A stretch of DNA of 61,890 nucleotides from an uncultured Candidatus Saccharibacteria bacterium (lineage in GTDB: Bacteria; Patescibacteriota; Saccharimonadia; Saccharimonadales; Saccharimonadaceae). Positions 24,904-33,950 of the stretch are shown here, one piece after another (within the stretch, counting starts at the first letter, position 1; every line of letters begins with the position of its first letter). The notes under the pieces were generated by a model. It did not search any database, had not been told where the DNA came from, and saw only the letters and a program-made list of their open reading frames with translations. The translations under genes and the position numbers were made by a program. The stretch lies in contig CAPKVJ010000006.1 of assembly GCA_948648655.1 (NCBI GenBank), positions 1 through 61,890 on the forward strand. Direction: 5' to 3'.

Positions 24904-25098
24904 TTAAACTCCTAATGCGTTCTTAACGTTTTTAGCAATTTTGCCTTTGACGAACGCAGCGGTCTTCATGTTGCGTTTGCGGGCTTTGGATTTTTTGGCA
25001 AGAATATGGTTGCCATAGGCGCGTTCACGAGAAATCTTACCAGAACCGGTAATTTTGACACGTTTCGCGGTACCTTTATGCGTTTTGAGTTTTGGCAT
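24904..25098 (-). CDS. rpmI: 50S ribosomal protein L35
   Basis: 64 aa. MPKLKTHKGTAKRVKITGSGK opens it in the standard way, and the rest is arginine/lysine-rich. A 177-nt gap separates it from infC. Confidence 0.95.
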   Translation of the reverse strand: MPKLKTHKGTAKRVKITGSGKISRERAYGNHILAKKSKARKRNMKTAAFVKGKIAKNVKNALGV

Positions 25099-25275
25099 AG
25101 GTTTTCCTTTAGTTAATTATGAATTTAGCAATAGCGTATTCGGACTGCTAATGTTGGCAGTTAATAAGCATAAGTGCTAAACCCGGTTGATATTTAATGT
25201 GCAATTAGGGAACCATGAAAGTAGGAAATTACTTCTTCTGTATTACGCCTAATAGATTAGTGAATCGTCGCTAGG
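25099..25275 (-). promoter_or_regulatory. infC-rpmI intergenic leader
   Basis: A long non-coding spacer in an otherwise tightly packed ribosomal operon. In other bacteria this region holds the L20 autoregulatory structure or a secondary promoter. I see no clear L20-binding mimic by eye. Confidence 0.35.
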
Positions 25276-25800
25276 TTATTTGCGCCGAACACTGATTGAG
25301 AGATTACGACCCGCAAATTGAGGTTTTCCTTCCGTAATGATCTCGGTTTCTTCAGATATGCGATTGATCACCTTGTTGATCATTTCTTGGCCGATTTCTT
25401 TGTGTGCCATTTCACGTCCACGAAAGATGATCATAATCTTTACGCGGTCACCATCTTCGAGAAAACTCCGAATTTTGCGAACTTTGATGTTAAGGTCGTT
25501 GTCGCTAATTTTGAGACCAATTTTCATCGTTTTGAGCTCGGATTGTTTTTCGCGAGCTTTTTTGCGATTTTTTGCCTCTTCTTTCATCTTTTGGTATTGG
25601 TATTTACCCCAATCGATGATTTTAACGACGGGTGGGTCGGCATTCGCAGCGATTTCTACGAGGTCGACTCCCTGTTCACGAGCGAGGGCTTGAGCATCGC
25701 GGCTAGACATAATGCCAAGTTGCTCTCCATTAGCACCGATTACGCGAACGGAAGGATAACGGATCTCGCCGTTGAGTTTCGTGCGTGATGTTCTACTAAT
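25276..25800 (-). CDS. infC: Translation initiation factor IF-3 with probable AUU start
   Basis: About 174 aa. N-domain SVRVIGANGEQLGIMSSRDA and C-domain KEIGQEMINKVINRI are typical. No ATG, GTG or TTG lies at a sensible position with an SD, but ATT at 25800 follows AAAGGA with a spacing of 8 nt. AUU starts are the classical basis of infC autoregulation in other bacteria. A TTG at 25837-25839 in the same frame touches the -10 box TATAAT and is rejected. The transcript continues into rpmI, rplT and rpmB. Confidence 0.92.
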   Translation of the reverse strand: MSRTSRTKLNGEIRYPSVRVIGANGEQLGIMSSRDAQALAREQGVDLVEIAANADPPVVKIIDWGKYQYQKMKEEAKNRKKAREKQSELKTMKIGLKISDNDLNIKVRKIRSFLEDGDRVKIMIIFRGREMAHKEIGQEMINKVINRISEETEIITEGKPQFAGRNLSISVRRK

Positions 25801-25916
25801 GGTGGGATTCCTTTCGCTATTTATTTGAACTAGTATCAATTATAACAAATTTTCTCTGAAATACAAGGGTATAATCTAGATTTTGTGGGTATAAAAATGT
25901 GTTCAGTTTTGAATAT

Positions 25917-27514
25917 CTAGGGGCGATAGCGAAAACTTAAAGCTTCGGATATATGATCGACGGAGATTTGCGCTACGCCTTCGATATCGGCAATCGTACG
26001 GGCGACTTTGAGAACTTTGAAATAGCTACGTGTAGAGAGGTGAAGCTTGTCGGCGGCGGTTTGTAGGAAGTTTTTTGACCGATGGGCTGGGGTTTAGTAA
26101 GGACGATGCTGTGTTGGGCCCTAGTTTTCCGTTTGCAAGTAGGGAAGTATGATAACGCTTTTGTTGGGTGGCGAATGCAAGGTTAATTTTGGATTTTGCT
26201 AGGGTGTGTTCCTCGACTGTTGCTGTTTTAGTATTTTTTACATGCTTTGGTGAAGATAGTATTTTCGCTGGTACGGGCGGCATATTGATAACGATGTCGA
26301 AGCGATCTAGAATAGGGCCGGAAATACGCTTCTGGTAATTATTGATTTGTGTGGTCGAACAGGTACATTCGTGGTTGGGGTCATGGCGGTAGCCACAGGG
26401 ACAGGGGTTCATAGTGGCGATGAGGGTGAAATTTGCAGGATAAGTGGTGCGGTGTTGGGCGCGTGCAATAGTGATGACGTTACTCTCTAATGGTTGCCGG
26501 AGTGATTCAATAACGCTCCGAGAAAACTCCGGGAGTTCGTCTAGAAATAGAACTCCACGATGAGCAAGTGAGATTTCGCCAGGTGCGATATGGGGTCCAC
26601 CTCCGATGATTGCTGCAGGAGAGGCTGTATGGTGCGGGCTACGGAAAGGGCGTGATATTGGTATGTCGGCGATAGAAGCGTATAAGAGGGAATTGATCTT
26701 TGCGACTTCAATGAACTCGCTGGGTGTAAGTGGTGGAAGTAGACTTGCAGCGGTGTGGGCGAGGAGAGTTTTACCAGAGCCGGGTGGGCCACAGAGGAGG
26801 ATGTTGTGTTGACCGGCAAGAGCAATAGTTAGGGCTCGTTTAGCTAGATGTTGTCCATAAATAGAATCTAATGTTGTATCTGTATAGTTATTTTTTACAA
26901 CAGTGGGATTTTGAGTGGAAATATCTGAACTATTATTTTTTACAACATTTAATAAACAGGTGTGGTCTGTACTTTGAACACATTTTTTAGAGTGAATAAA
27001 TTTAATACCTTTCAGGTGGAGTAGGAGTTCTTTGAGGTTTGAAACTCCGATGGAAGTAATGCCGGGTACGAGTTGAGCAACAGGTAGGTTGTCGATAGGA
27101 ACGAAAATTTCCTGGAAACCTGATTGTTGGGCGGCTTCGACAGCATTTATAATGCCGCGAACGGGTTTTGTAGTGCCGTCTAGTGAGAGTTCACCGATAA
27201 AGAGTCTATCGGTTAGGTCTGATGGCAAAAGCTGCTGCGAGAGGACGAGAATAGCCAATGCGATAGGTAAATCAAGGTGTGTTCCATCCTTTTCTAGTTC
27301 AGCAGGGGCGAGATTGATCGTAACTTTCTTTTGGGGGGAAGCTGAGATCAGAATTTGCGATGGCCGAACGGACACGTTCTCGAGATTCGGTAATGGTTTT
27401 GTTTGCCATTCCGACAATATTAAAACAGGGGAGCCCTCGATTAGTGTCACCTTCAACAGCGACGATTTTGCCTGTGAAATCTTGGGGAATCGCAGCATAT
27501 ACTTTTGCAATCAT
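25917..27514 (-). pseudogene. comM: comM (YifB, Mg-chelatase-like) with two frameshifts
   Basis: The protein belongs to the AAA+ ComM helicases that promote branch migration during natural transformation. Three pieces are in different frames. The N-terminus starts at 27514 (MIAKVYAAIPQDFTGKIVAVE). The main body has the Walker A GPPGSGKT, Walker B FLDELPEF and the zinc-like CPCG region. The C-terminal helical part (LSTRSYFKVLKVARTIADIEG) ends at 25917. Removing one base from C6 (27333-27338) gives DLSFPQKKVTINLAP, and removing one from A6 (26071-26076) gives SVKNFLQTAADKL. With both corrections the whole gene is intact. This is a recent pseudogene, a phase-variable gene, or sequencing error. 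Confidence 0.85.
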
Positions 27515-27753
27515 GGGATTAGGATAAGGAAAAGGTTGATTTTTGGCAACCCCAAAGCCCCGATTTTACTAAAAAATGCCTTATCCCCCTGTTTCTGTAA
27601 TGTTTACAACATATTATGCAATGGAAAATTAACTGTTTATGTATTTTTGACAACACTGCCAGTGTTGATGGGGCTGCTCTTCTGGCGACCAGTGTTTATG
27701 TAATTATTACAATGATTAGACGGTAGAGGCTTGATTTTGGAGATTAGGCATAG
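27515..27753. other. Intergenic region between comM and ssrA
   Basis: No gene seen. It contains the tmRNA promoter at its end: TTGATT (27731-27736), 17-nt spacer, TAGAAT (27754-27759). Confidence 0.4.
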
Positions 27754-27770
27754 TAGAATGGGGGGTAGTT

Positions 27771-28127
27771 GGGGCTGACAAAGCTTAGACGGATTATTAA
27801 CAGGTACCAAGCATGTCGATTAATACCGTAAGTATTGTAAATAAGTGTAAAGAACACTTCAAAGCATGTGCTTTATGCACCTGCGTATGCTTAAGATATA
27901 ATTTTAAGCTGATCCGATGCCGAGATATCGTGAGCGGAGGATTATTATATAGACGATATTAAGAGGAGGGGAACGATCAGCCCGAATCCGACAATTTCTG
28001 ATCAAGACGCCAGTAGTTTTGTCATTTGCTGCTACTGGGTTATGTCGAGAGAAACAAATGACTAAGCATGTAGAATGGTATTATGGCGATTTTTCGGACC
28101 CGGAGGCAGTATCCGGCAGCTCCACCA
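27771..28127 (+). ncRNA. ssrA: tmRNA
   Basis: The 5' end GGGGCTGACAAAGCTTAGAC and the 3' end GGCAGCTCCACCA form the tRNA-like acceptor stem (GGGGCTG/CAGCTCC with one G-U pair), 357 nt in all. A tag frame can be read within 27830-27900 ending KNTSKHVLYAPAYA then TAA, a plausible proteolysis tag. A T-arm-like GGAGGCAGTATCC precedes the 3' end. A terminator follows at 28142. It rescues stalled ribosomes. Confidence 0.88.
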
Positions 28128-28141
28128 TTTGTAAGAATGAC

Positions 28142-28160
28142 AAGAAGCCCGTAGGGCTTT
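28142..28160 (+). terminator. tmRNA terminator
   Basis: AAGCCC-GTA-GGGCTT followed by TTTT. Confidence 0.75.
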
Positions 28161-28282
28161 TTTGTTGCGCCGCGTGGGCTTGCTGTATAAAAAAGTGCCT
28201 GTGGAAAACTTGGCAGAAAAATGTAAAAAAAATTATACAAAAAGTTATTGACTTAAGTACTTTAAGGCCATATAATAGGGAT

Positions 28283-28392
28283 AGTTCTTGAATACAAAAA
28301 TTATTCAGGAACCAAAAATAAAAATTAGCCAAAATAACTCCACACTCTACAGAAGACCGGTTTTCCTCGCAGTTACCGGTCTTCTTCTTTGG
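28283..28392 (+). ncRNA. Candidate small RNA, about 110 nt
   Basis: A textbook promoter (TTGACT 28248-28253, 17-nt spacer, TATAAT 28271-28276) leads into a region with no ORF. A 5' hairpin (GTTCTTGAAT/ATTCAGGAAC) is followed by an A-rich single-stranded stretch and a strong terminator-like hairpin GAAGACCGGT/ACCGGTCTTC with a T-rich end. Confidence 0.6.
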
Positions 28393-28432
28393 TTTGAATA
28401 TTAGATACGGACTGGCTTATATGAATTGTGGT

Positions 28433-28469
28433 AGCCCCCGATTTAGCGATTTTCGCAAAATCGGGGGCT
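28433..28469 (+). terminator. Strong GC-rich hairpin
   Basis: AGCCCCCGATTT and AAATCGGGGGCT form a 12-bp stem, located between the small RNA and the RNA element copy 2. Confidence 0.5.
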
Positions 28470-28512
28470 TTGGGGTTGTCAAAAATGATGTTTGTTTGCT
28501 AGACTGACAAAC

Positions 28513-28720
28513 GAGCAATAGCACCTTGACACTCGCCAGTGCGAGTTAATATAAGTACTGGAGAAAGGAGGTTACTATGGTTGTAAGTTTAAGTCTTAAG
28601 CTATTTAAGAAAACCAGCTTAAAAATAACTATCGCCCTAAACGAGCGATAGTTATCAGCTAATAGATAATCCCATTCTCTCACTAATCTAGAGCCAAGTC
28701 AAGGCTAAAAGCTATTGCTC
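28513..28720 (+). ncRNA. Structured RNA element, copy 2
   Basis: TTGTCA (28476-28481), 18-nt spacer and TAGACT (28500-28505) place the start about 28512, exactly where the closing stem begins (GAGCAATAGC 28513-28522 with GCTATTGCTC 28711-28720). P2 is CCTTGAC (28524-28530)/GTCAAGG (28698-28704). P3 is a palindromic hairpin at 28531-28546. The SD-like AGAAAGGAGG and the 24-codon ORF follow, then a hairpin at 28625-28655. Nearly identical to copy 1. CCTCCTTTCT just downstream (28723-28732) could pair with the SD. Confidence 0.75.
28577..28651 (+). CDS. 24-aa peptide inside RNA element copy 2
   Basis: Same peptide as in copy 1 (begins MVVSLSLKLFKK), preceded by AAAGGAGG, with the stop inside the following hairpin. 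Basic and amphipathic. Translation unproven. Confidence 0.4.
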   Translation: MVVSLSLKLFKKTSLKITIALNER

Positions 28721-28901
28721 ACCCTCCTTTCTGCAATAAAATGAGTTATTTTGTGGTACTTTTTATAAACATGTTGTAATATCAACAACATGTTTATAGT
28801 GAGGTTTTAACAGATATGAAATTGTGTTTATTGTAAATATAACAACGTTTTTTAGCATAAAAGGTATTGAAAATTTGGCGCTGGCGTGCTATGCTAAAGA
28901 C

Positions 28902-29265
28902 AGTCCAAATCAAATATAAAAACGGACAAACAAAAAAAGCAATTTAACATCACGGCATATATTAGTGAGATTCCACAAGCGGAAGGGTAATTTCTAGCCA
29001 TAAATTACACTCTTAGGAATTACCTGTAGCTTGCGGAGGCATTGCGATTATGTATGCTAGCAAGTGAATACCTTGTGAGGTCGATGGGTTAACCCCCTTC
29101 AACTTCGCTAGGGCAATCGTCATGCCACCTTGTTGTAGAAAATACAAATATAGGGATTGGCTTGGGAGATGTCTGTTTACAGAACTCTTTCGTAGTTGAT
29201 TTCTTGAGGTTTGCTGGTACGATTGCCCCGATGGAGCCAAAAGATTCACCATTCGGTGATCTTCA
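28902..29265 (+). ncRNA. Candidate large structured RNA
   Basis: TTGAAA (28867-28872), 17-nt spacer and an extended -10 TGCTATGCT (to 28895) form a good promoter, but no ORF with coding character follows. Visible pairings: CAAGC/GCTTG (28976-28980 with 29029-29033) around GGTAATTTCTA/TAGGAATTACC (28986-28996 with 29014-29024); GGGCAATCGT/ACGATTGCCC (29111-29120 with 29219-29228, a perfect 10 bp); and AAGATTCACC/GGTGATCTT at about 29240-29263. The family is not recognised. Confidence 0.5.
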
Positions 29266-29743
29266 GGTTCCTAGGGGTTATATACTTATTAGCTGCAGGG
29301 TTGTAATGATTATTCCGATAGGAATTTGATAACAATTGTCAAACTATGTCATAGTAATAGAATGATGGTCTGTTGTTAAAATTACCTAAACAGAGAATAT
29401 ATGCAAGCGCGTTGGCGACTTCATCTGTTTGTACCTTTTCATATAAAAATTAGGCAGGGAAGCAGTCAATTAGGACATATGCCCCACTACATGTGGAGCG
29501 GTCAACAAATAATAGAGAATGGGGCGAGTTGCGGCCCAAAGTAAGATGTTTATTGCCGGATAACTCACCCATTCTCGTCTAGATAGACACATTTTGCCTC
29601 TTTTGGTAGGGTCGCGAGATGTGATTCGGAGAGGGATTTCGAGTGTGCCTATCTTGTTTTCTTGGGGGTGATTTGGTGGAGGTAAAAAATGATCGCAGTG
29701 GCTGTATTGTTGGTGAGTCAGAAGTTTGTGAATTCGCTTGTGG
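29266..29743. other. Gene-free stretch with inverted repeats
   Basis: No convincing gene. A second promoter-like pair (TTGTCA 29336-29341, TAGAAT 29358-29363) precedes an AAACAGA/TCTGTTT hairpin. A longer inverted repeat GAGAATGGG...CCCATTCTC spans 29515-29576. Another ncRNA is possible. Confidence 0.35.
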
Positions 29744-29755
29744 TATAATGTAGGT

Positions 29756-30097
29756 ATGTCTGGACGTCTGGTTTCAATTAGCGGTTTGATTGCGGTTGTT
29801 ATTTTGCTGGTGATGCTGAATTTTACGACACCGGCGGGCGTGGGTCCGTTCGGTGTTTTAGTTTTTTTCACAACATTTTATGTTTTGATGCTGTGTGTAT
29901 CGAATTGGGTTGTGAAGATTATCACGCGGATGTTGGGGAAGAAAAATGGTCGCAAGACTACTCTTTATGCTGCGGTGGTAGCTTTTGGGCCGATTATGTT
30001 GCTTCTGGCGCAATCTTTGGGGTCCATGAGCTTGATGACGGTGGCGCTTACGGTAGTATTTGTGTTTTTGGGATGTCTGCTGATTAGCAAGAGATAG
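29756..30097 (+). CDS. Small membrane protein, 113 aa
   Basis: Not recognised. Three to four hydrophobic segments with a basic loop (RMLGKKNGRKT) in the middle. TATAAT at 29744-29749 lies 6 nt before the ATG, hence probably leaderless. The unit stands alone before the VirD4-like operon. Confidence 0.65.
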   Translation: MSGRLVSISGLIAVVILLVMLNFTTPAGVGPFGVLVFFTTFYVLMLCVSNWVVKIITRMLGKKNGRKTTLYAAVVAFGPIMLLLAQSLGSMSLMTVALTVVFVFLGCLLISKR

Positions 30098-30218
30098 TGT
30101 TGTAAAAAATAAATAAACAGATACGTTTTGGAGATGGTGGGGGTGAAAATTTGTTCTGGGGTGGGTAAATGTATAAAAATTGTGAACAAAGTTTGAATTT
30201 TTATGCTAAAATAAGCTT

Positions 30219-30767
30219 ATGGATAATCGCGTTATAAAGTTCGGAGAGGCAAAAGTGGCACGAGATTTGACGAAAGAGATTGATCAAGAGACAGATATGG
30301 CGATGGGGGCTGGCGCGGAAAATATGAGATTTGGCAATATTGGGGGCGTGGTGGTGCCAGAGCAGGCTGGACGAGGACGGGATTTGGCGCGACGCGTGGG
30401 CTGGCAGGTGGTTGATGGCGGTTTGCATGAAGTGGCGGATATTGAGACGGCTGGGGAATTGTCGCGTGATCAGACGGAAGTTGAAAACCCAGAATTGATC
30501 GTAGGGGAAGATACGGCGGTACAGAGAGCGGAATATTTGGCTGAAGACAGAGAGGATCTCCAGAGAGAATTAGGTGAGGGATTGAAATTTGAGGCGAAAG
30601 TTGCAGCTAGAAGTCAAGAGGCAGTAGCGAGGGCGGTAATGCCACAGGTGGAGAAGATGGTTAGTTCCAAGAGTTTTCGACCAAGTGATCTAGAGCGAGT
30701 GTATCGGCAGGGGGTGAATTCAATGCTGGTGGATGTGCTGGGGCGTAGCGTCGGGGAAAGAAATTGA
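30219..30767 (+). CDS. Hypothetical soluble protein upstream of VirD4-like ATPase, 182 aa
   Basis: Not recognised. Charged, predicted mostly helical, glutamate-rich (LAEDREDLQRELGEGLKFE), no signal or membrane segment. TAAAAT (30207-30212) lies 6 nt before the ATG. The next gene begins about 20 nt after its stop, so it is cotranscribed with the conjugation-type ATPase and may be its accessory factor. Confidence 0.65.
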   Translation: MDNRVIKFGEAKVARDLTKEIDQETDMAMGAGAENMRFGNIGGVVVPEQAGRGRDLARRVGWQVVDGGLHEVADIETAGELSRDQTEVENPELIVGEDTAVQRAEYLAEDREDLQRELGEGLKFEAKVAARSQEAVARAVMPQVEKMVSSKSFRPSDLERVYRQGVNSMLVDVLGRSVGERN

Positions 30768-30786
30768 TGGAGACGACGGTATAGGG

Positions 30787-33435
30787 ATGTTTTGGGTGTT
30801 TATTGTTATAGGGGTGGTAATCTTTGCAATAGGGATGGTGTGGGGCGCACATCTCAATAAAACACGGCGTGAGAAGAATTACGAGCGGGGGCTTAAAATG
30901 GTGCCGATGTTGATACATTTGCCACCATCAACAGATGATATTCAAGGAGGGGGTCGTGATGAGCGTGATGTGACAAATGAGGCTTTGAGCCAGGCGCAGG
31001 TGATGTATTCGATTATTTCGTCGACGTTAGTGAAAGGGTTTAAGGCAAAAGTGTATGGACAGCGACATATCTCTTTTGAGATTATTGCGACGGATGGCTT
31101 GATTAGATATTATGCGGTAGTACCCGCAGTAATTACTGAAACTGTGAAACAGGCAGTGATATCAGCGTATCCTTCGGCGAGGTTGGAGGAAATCGAGCAG
31201 GAGAGTATATTTGCGAAGGACGTGACGACGGACCAAGTCGCGGGCGGGGAGATGAAGTTAAAGAAAGATTTTGTCTATCCGATTAGTACTTATGAAGATA
31301 CGCAGCGGGATGCAAGTCTCGCAATTTTGAACGCAATGTCAGTAACGAAGGAAGGAGAGGGGCTGGCACTACAAATGTTGTTTAGACCGACTGACGGGGG
31401 CTGGACAAATGATTCGGCGGAGCGAGTACAAAATATACGGGATGGTAAAGAAAATAAAAAAGCTGGCGCAAAAGTAGCAAATGGGATTGGGTCAGTGCTT
31501 AAAACTTTTATACAGGCATTTTATCGGTCACCAGATGATATAAATAAGACTGAAGAGAAGGCGCCGCTCTCAAATTTACAACAAGAGGAAATTGCGGCAA
31601 TTGAAGCAAAGACGAAGTATCCAGGATTTGAGACTTTGGTACGAGTGGTGGCGAGCTCACAAGTAAAAGAACGGTCAGAGGCGATGTTATCAGGGGTGGT
31701 GGCGGCTTTTTCGCAGTTTGATTCGGCAAATTATAACGGGTTTCAATATGATGCTTTGAAAGATGCACGCAAGTTGACAGTGGATTTTATGTTTCGGATT
31801 TTTCCGCAAGGGACAAAAGAGAATATATTAAACAGTGTAGAGTTGGCGTCGATATTCCATTTGCCAGCGCAAAATGCTATTCCTACGTCGCAAGTACAGC
31901 GGCAGGCGACCAAACAGGTAGATGGTCCGGCGAAGTTGGTGACAGATGGGGTGCTATTGGGTGAGAATGTCTTTAGAGGGAATAAAAAGGAAATTCGATT
32001 GAGCGAGAAAGATCGGCGACGTCATACCTATGTAATCGGGGCGACAGGTATGGGTAAATCAGTACTTCTCACAAATATTGCATATCAAGATATGGTGGCA
32101 GGGCGGGGATTTGCCTTTATTGACCCGCACGGGGATGCGGCGGAGTTATTATTGTCGAAAGTGCCAGAGGATCGGATTGACGATGTGATTTATTTTGAGC
32201 CGGCAGATATTGAACACCCGATTGGGATGAATATGTTTGAGTTTCAGACGGAAGATCAGAAAGATTTCATTGTGCAAGAGGGGATTTCGATGCTCCAGAG
32301 TCTGTTTGACCCCAATAATCAGGGTTATTTCGGTCCGAGAGGGCAACATATGTTTCGAAATGCGGCATTATTATTGATGGCGGACCCAAATGGGGCGACG
32401 TTTATTGATATTCCACAATGTTTTACCGATCCGGAGTTCGTGAAGAGTAAGCTGAAGTACGTGAAAGATAAGGCAGTGTATGATTATTGGACGAAAGAAT
32501 TCCCGGCGAGTCAGAAGTCGAATGATGCGGGTGAGGTGATTACGTGGTTTGCGTCGAAATGGGGGCCGTTCTTATCGAATACGATTATGCGAAATATTTT
32601 GGGACAGGCGAAGAGTGGCTTTAATATTCGTGAGATGATGGACCAGAAGAAGATTTTCCTAGTGAATTTGTCGAAGGGTAAATTAGGCGATATCAATGCG
32701 AATTTACTGGGTATGATCCTGGTGATGAAATTTCAGCAGGCGGCGATGAGCCGAGCGGATATCCCAGAGGATGAGCGAAAGGACTTCTGTCTGTTTGTGG
32801 ATGAGTTTCAGAATTTTGCGACGGATAGCTTTGAGAGTATTTTGTCGGAGGCAAGGAAATATAGGTTGAATCTGTTGCTCGCAAATCAGTTTATGACGCA
32901 GCTCACAGATAAGATTCGAGAGGCGGTGCTGGGTAACTGTGGTACGATTCTCTGTGGTAGGGTAGGGGTGACGGATGCGGAACTGATGGAAAAGGCGTTT
33001 TCACCGGTGTTTAATGCGGAAGATTTGCATAAACAGGGGAATTATCAAGCGATAGCGACGGTGATGATGTTTGACCTCCCAAGTGCGCCATTCACGATGA
33101 GTTTGTTACCGCCGATGGGTGAGGCGAATCCAGAGCTGTTGGCAAGTATGAAAACGTATGTGGCGGCGAAATATGGGCGTGATCGGGCGGAAGTCGAGCA
33201 GGAGATTAAAGAGCGTTGGAATCGACCAAAGGCAATGTCGGAGAAGCCACCAGAGGTTGCGAGTGGTGGGGAAGCGGAGAGCTTTTTGGGGGCATGGAAG
33301 AAAAAACGAGAGGCAATGAGTGGTAGGAAGAGTGAGGAAGGTGCAAGGGTGGCAGAGGAAATTTCGGTAAGCTCAAAAGCGGAGCCGGAGGAGACGAAGA
33401 CGGAGGCTGATGAAGTGATATTTAAGGTGCGCTAA
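30787..33435 (+). CDS. VirD4/TraD-type coupling ATPase
   Basis: One or two N-terminal TM segments (MFWVFIVIGVVIFAIGMVWG) precede a long N-terminal domain of about 400 residues. The AAA+/HerA-type motor follows: Walker A GATGMGKSVL near residue 425, AFIDPHGDAAELLL, GMNMFEF, and Walker B FCLFVDEFQNF with the TraG-type recognition region. The C-terminal tail is charged. It would power DNA or protein export through a type IV secretion-like or pilus machine. The ATG at 30787 begins right at the TM segment; an in-frame ATG at 30733 overlaps the upstream gene. No VirB4 or other T4SS core gene lies in the window. Confidence 0.85.
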   Translation: MFWVFIVIGVVIFAIGMVWGAHLNKTRREKNYERGLKMVPMLIHLPPSTDDIQGGGRDERDVTNEALSQAQVMYSIISSTLVKGFKAKVYGQRHISFEIIATDGLIRYYAVVPAVITETVKQAVISAYPSARLEEIEQESIFAKDVTTDQVAGGEMKLKKDFVYPISTYEDTQRDASLAILNAMSVTKEGEGLALQMLFRPTDGGWTNDSAERVQNIRDGKENKKAGAKVANGIGSVLKTFIQAFYRSPDDINKTEEKAPLSNLQQEEIAAIEAKTKYPGFETLVRVVASSQVKERSEAMLSGVVAAFSQFDSANYNGFQYDALKDARKLTVDFMFRIFPQGTKENILNSVELASIFHLPAQNAIPTSQVQRQATKQVDGPAKLVTDGVLLGENVFRGNKKEIRLSEKDRRRHTYVIGATGMGKSVLLTNIAYQDMVAGRGFAFIDPHGDAAELLLSKVPEDRIDDVIYFEPADIEHPIGMNMFEFQTEDQKDFIVQEGISMLQSLFDPNNQGYFGPRGQHMFRNAALLLMADPNGATFIDIPQCFTDPEFVKSKLKYVKDKAVYDYWTKEFPASQKSNDAGEVITWFASKWGPFLSNTIMRNILGQAKSGFNIREMMDQKKIFLVNLSKGKLGDINANLLGMILVMKFQQAAMSRADIPEDERKDFCLFVDEFQNFATDSFESILSEARKYRLNLLLANQFMTQLTDKIREAVLGNCGTILCGRVGVTDAELMEKAFSPVFNAEDLHKQGNYQAIATVMMFDLPSAPFTMSLLPPMGEANPELLASMKTYVAAKYGRDRAEVEQEIKERWNRPKAMSEKPPEVASGGEAESFLGAWKKKREAMSGRKSEEGARVAEEISVSSKAEPEETKTEADEVIFKVR

Positions 33436-33466
33436 ACAAGCGGGGATAGGATTTGGCGTGACGGGG

Positions 33467-33601
33467 ATGGTTTTGAATATGCAAGCGCAAGGACGTATTG
33501 CGGATTTGGAGGAGGACGATGACAAGGTCGCGGCTGACGAAGATGCGGTAAGTGAGGATGAGGCGTTTTTTGACGAAGGATTTACCGGTGAGGGGAGATA
33601 A
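33467..33601 (+). CDS. Possible small acidic protein, 44 aa
   Basis: ATG 33467 opens a frame rich in D and E (LEEDDDKVAADEDAVSEDEA). It follows the ATPase gene by 31 nt. It overlaps the next small ORF by 50 nt in another frame, so at most one may be real. Confidence 0.35.
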   Translation: MVLNMQAQGRIADLEEDDDKVAADEDAVSEDEAFFDEGFTGEGR

Positions 33602-33767
33602 GATTATTGGCAAGGATGATACGCCAGTAGTTTTGGTATTAAGTGATGAACTGGCGGACGGGTCAGTGAGAATATGGCTGGTTGGAGCAATAAGGGATAA
33701 TGATTGGACGCCGAAGAAGCTGGAGGATGTTGAGGGGGTGATCGCTTTGAGAGATAGGGATAAGTGA
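33552..33767 (+). CDS. Small hypothetical protein, about 71 aa
   Basis: The frame encodes a plausible small globular protein (TPVVLVLSDELADGSVRIW, then LEDVEGVIALRDRDK). The start may be GTG 33588 or TTG 33570 rather than ATG 33552. Not recognised. It ends the VirD4-like cluster. Confidence 0.45.
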   Translation: MRMRRFLTKDLPVRGDKIIGKDDTPVVLVLSDELADGSVRIWLVGAIRDNDWTPKKLEDVEGVIALRDRDK

Positions 33768-33950
33768 AACAGGGTGTAGCGGTGCTCCTACTATGTTTGC
33801 GCAAAAGGCGAACGGTGAGTTATATGATTTATACCCGATGTTCGTGGCGCAGGGGGTTTGGAACTGATATTATTGGGGGTGAAATAGCCGCGATATGAGT
33901 GTATCGTGGCTATGGTTGTATGTAAATGCCATTTTGTGCTATGTTTTGAG

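Noticed and set aside
28526..28555. TTGACA/TATAAG inside RNA element copies 1 and 2 as a promoter
   Set aside because: TTGAC pairs with GTCAA further on and the pairing is kept in copy 3, where no -10 follows; the upstream boxes fit the RNA start better. A dual role cannot be excluded.
29470..29871. A 133-codon minus-strand frame
   Set aside because: Overlaps the promoter and start of the leaderless gene at 29756, has shadow-type composition (P, H, T, R rich) and no SD.
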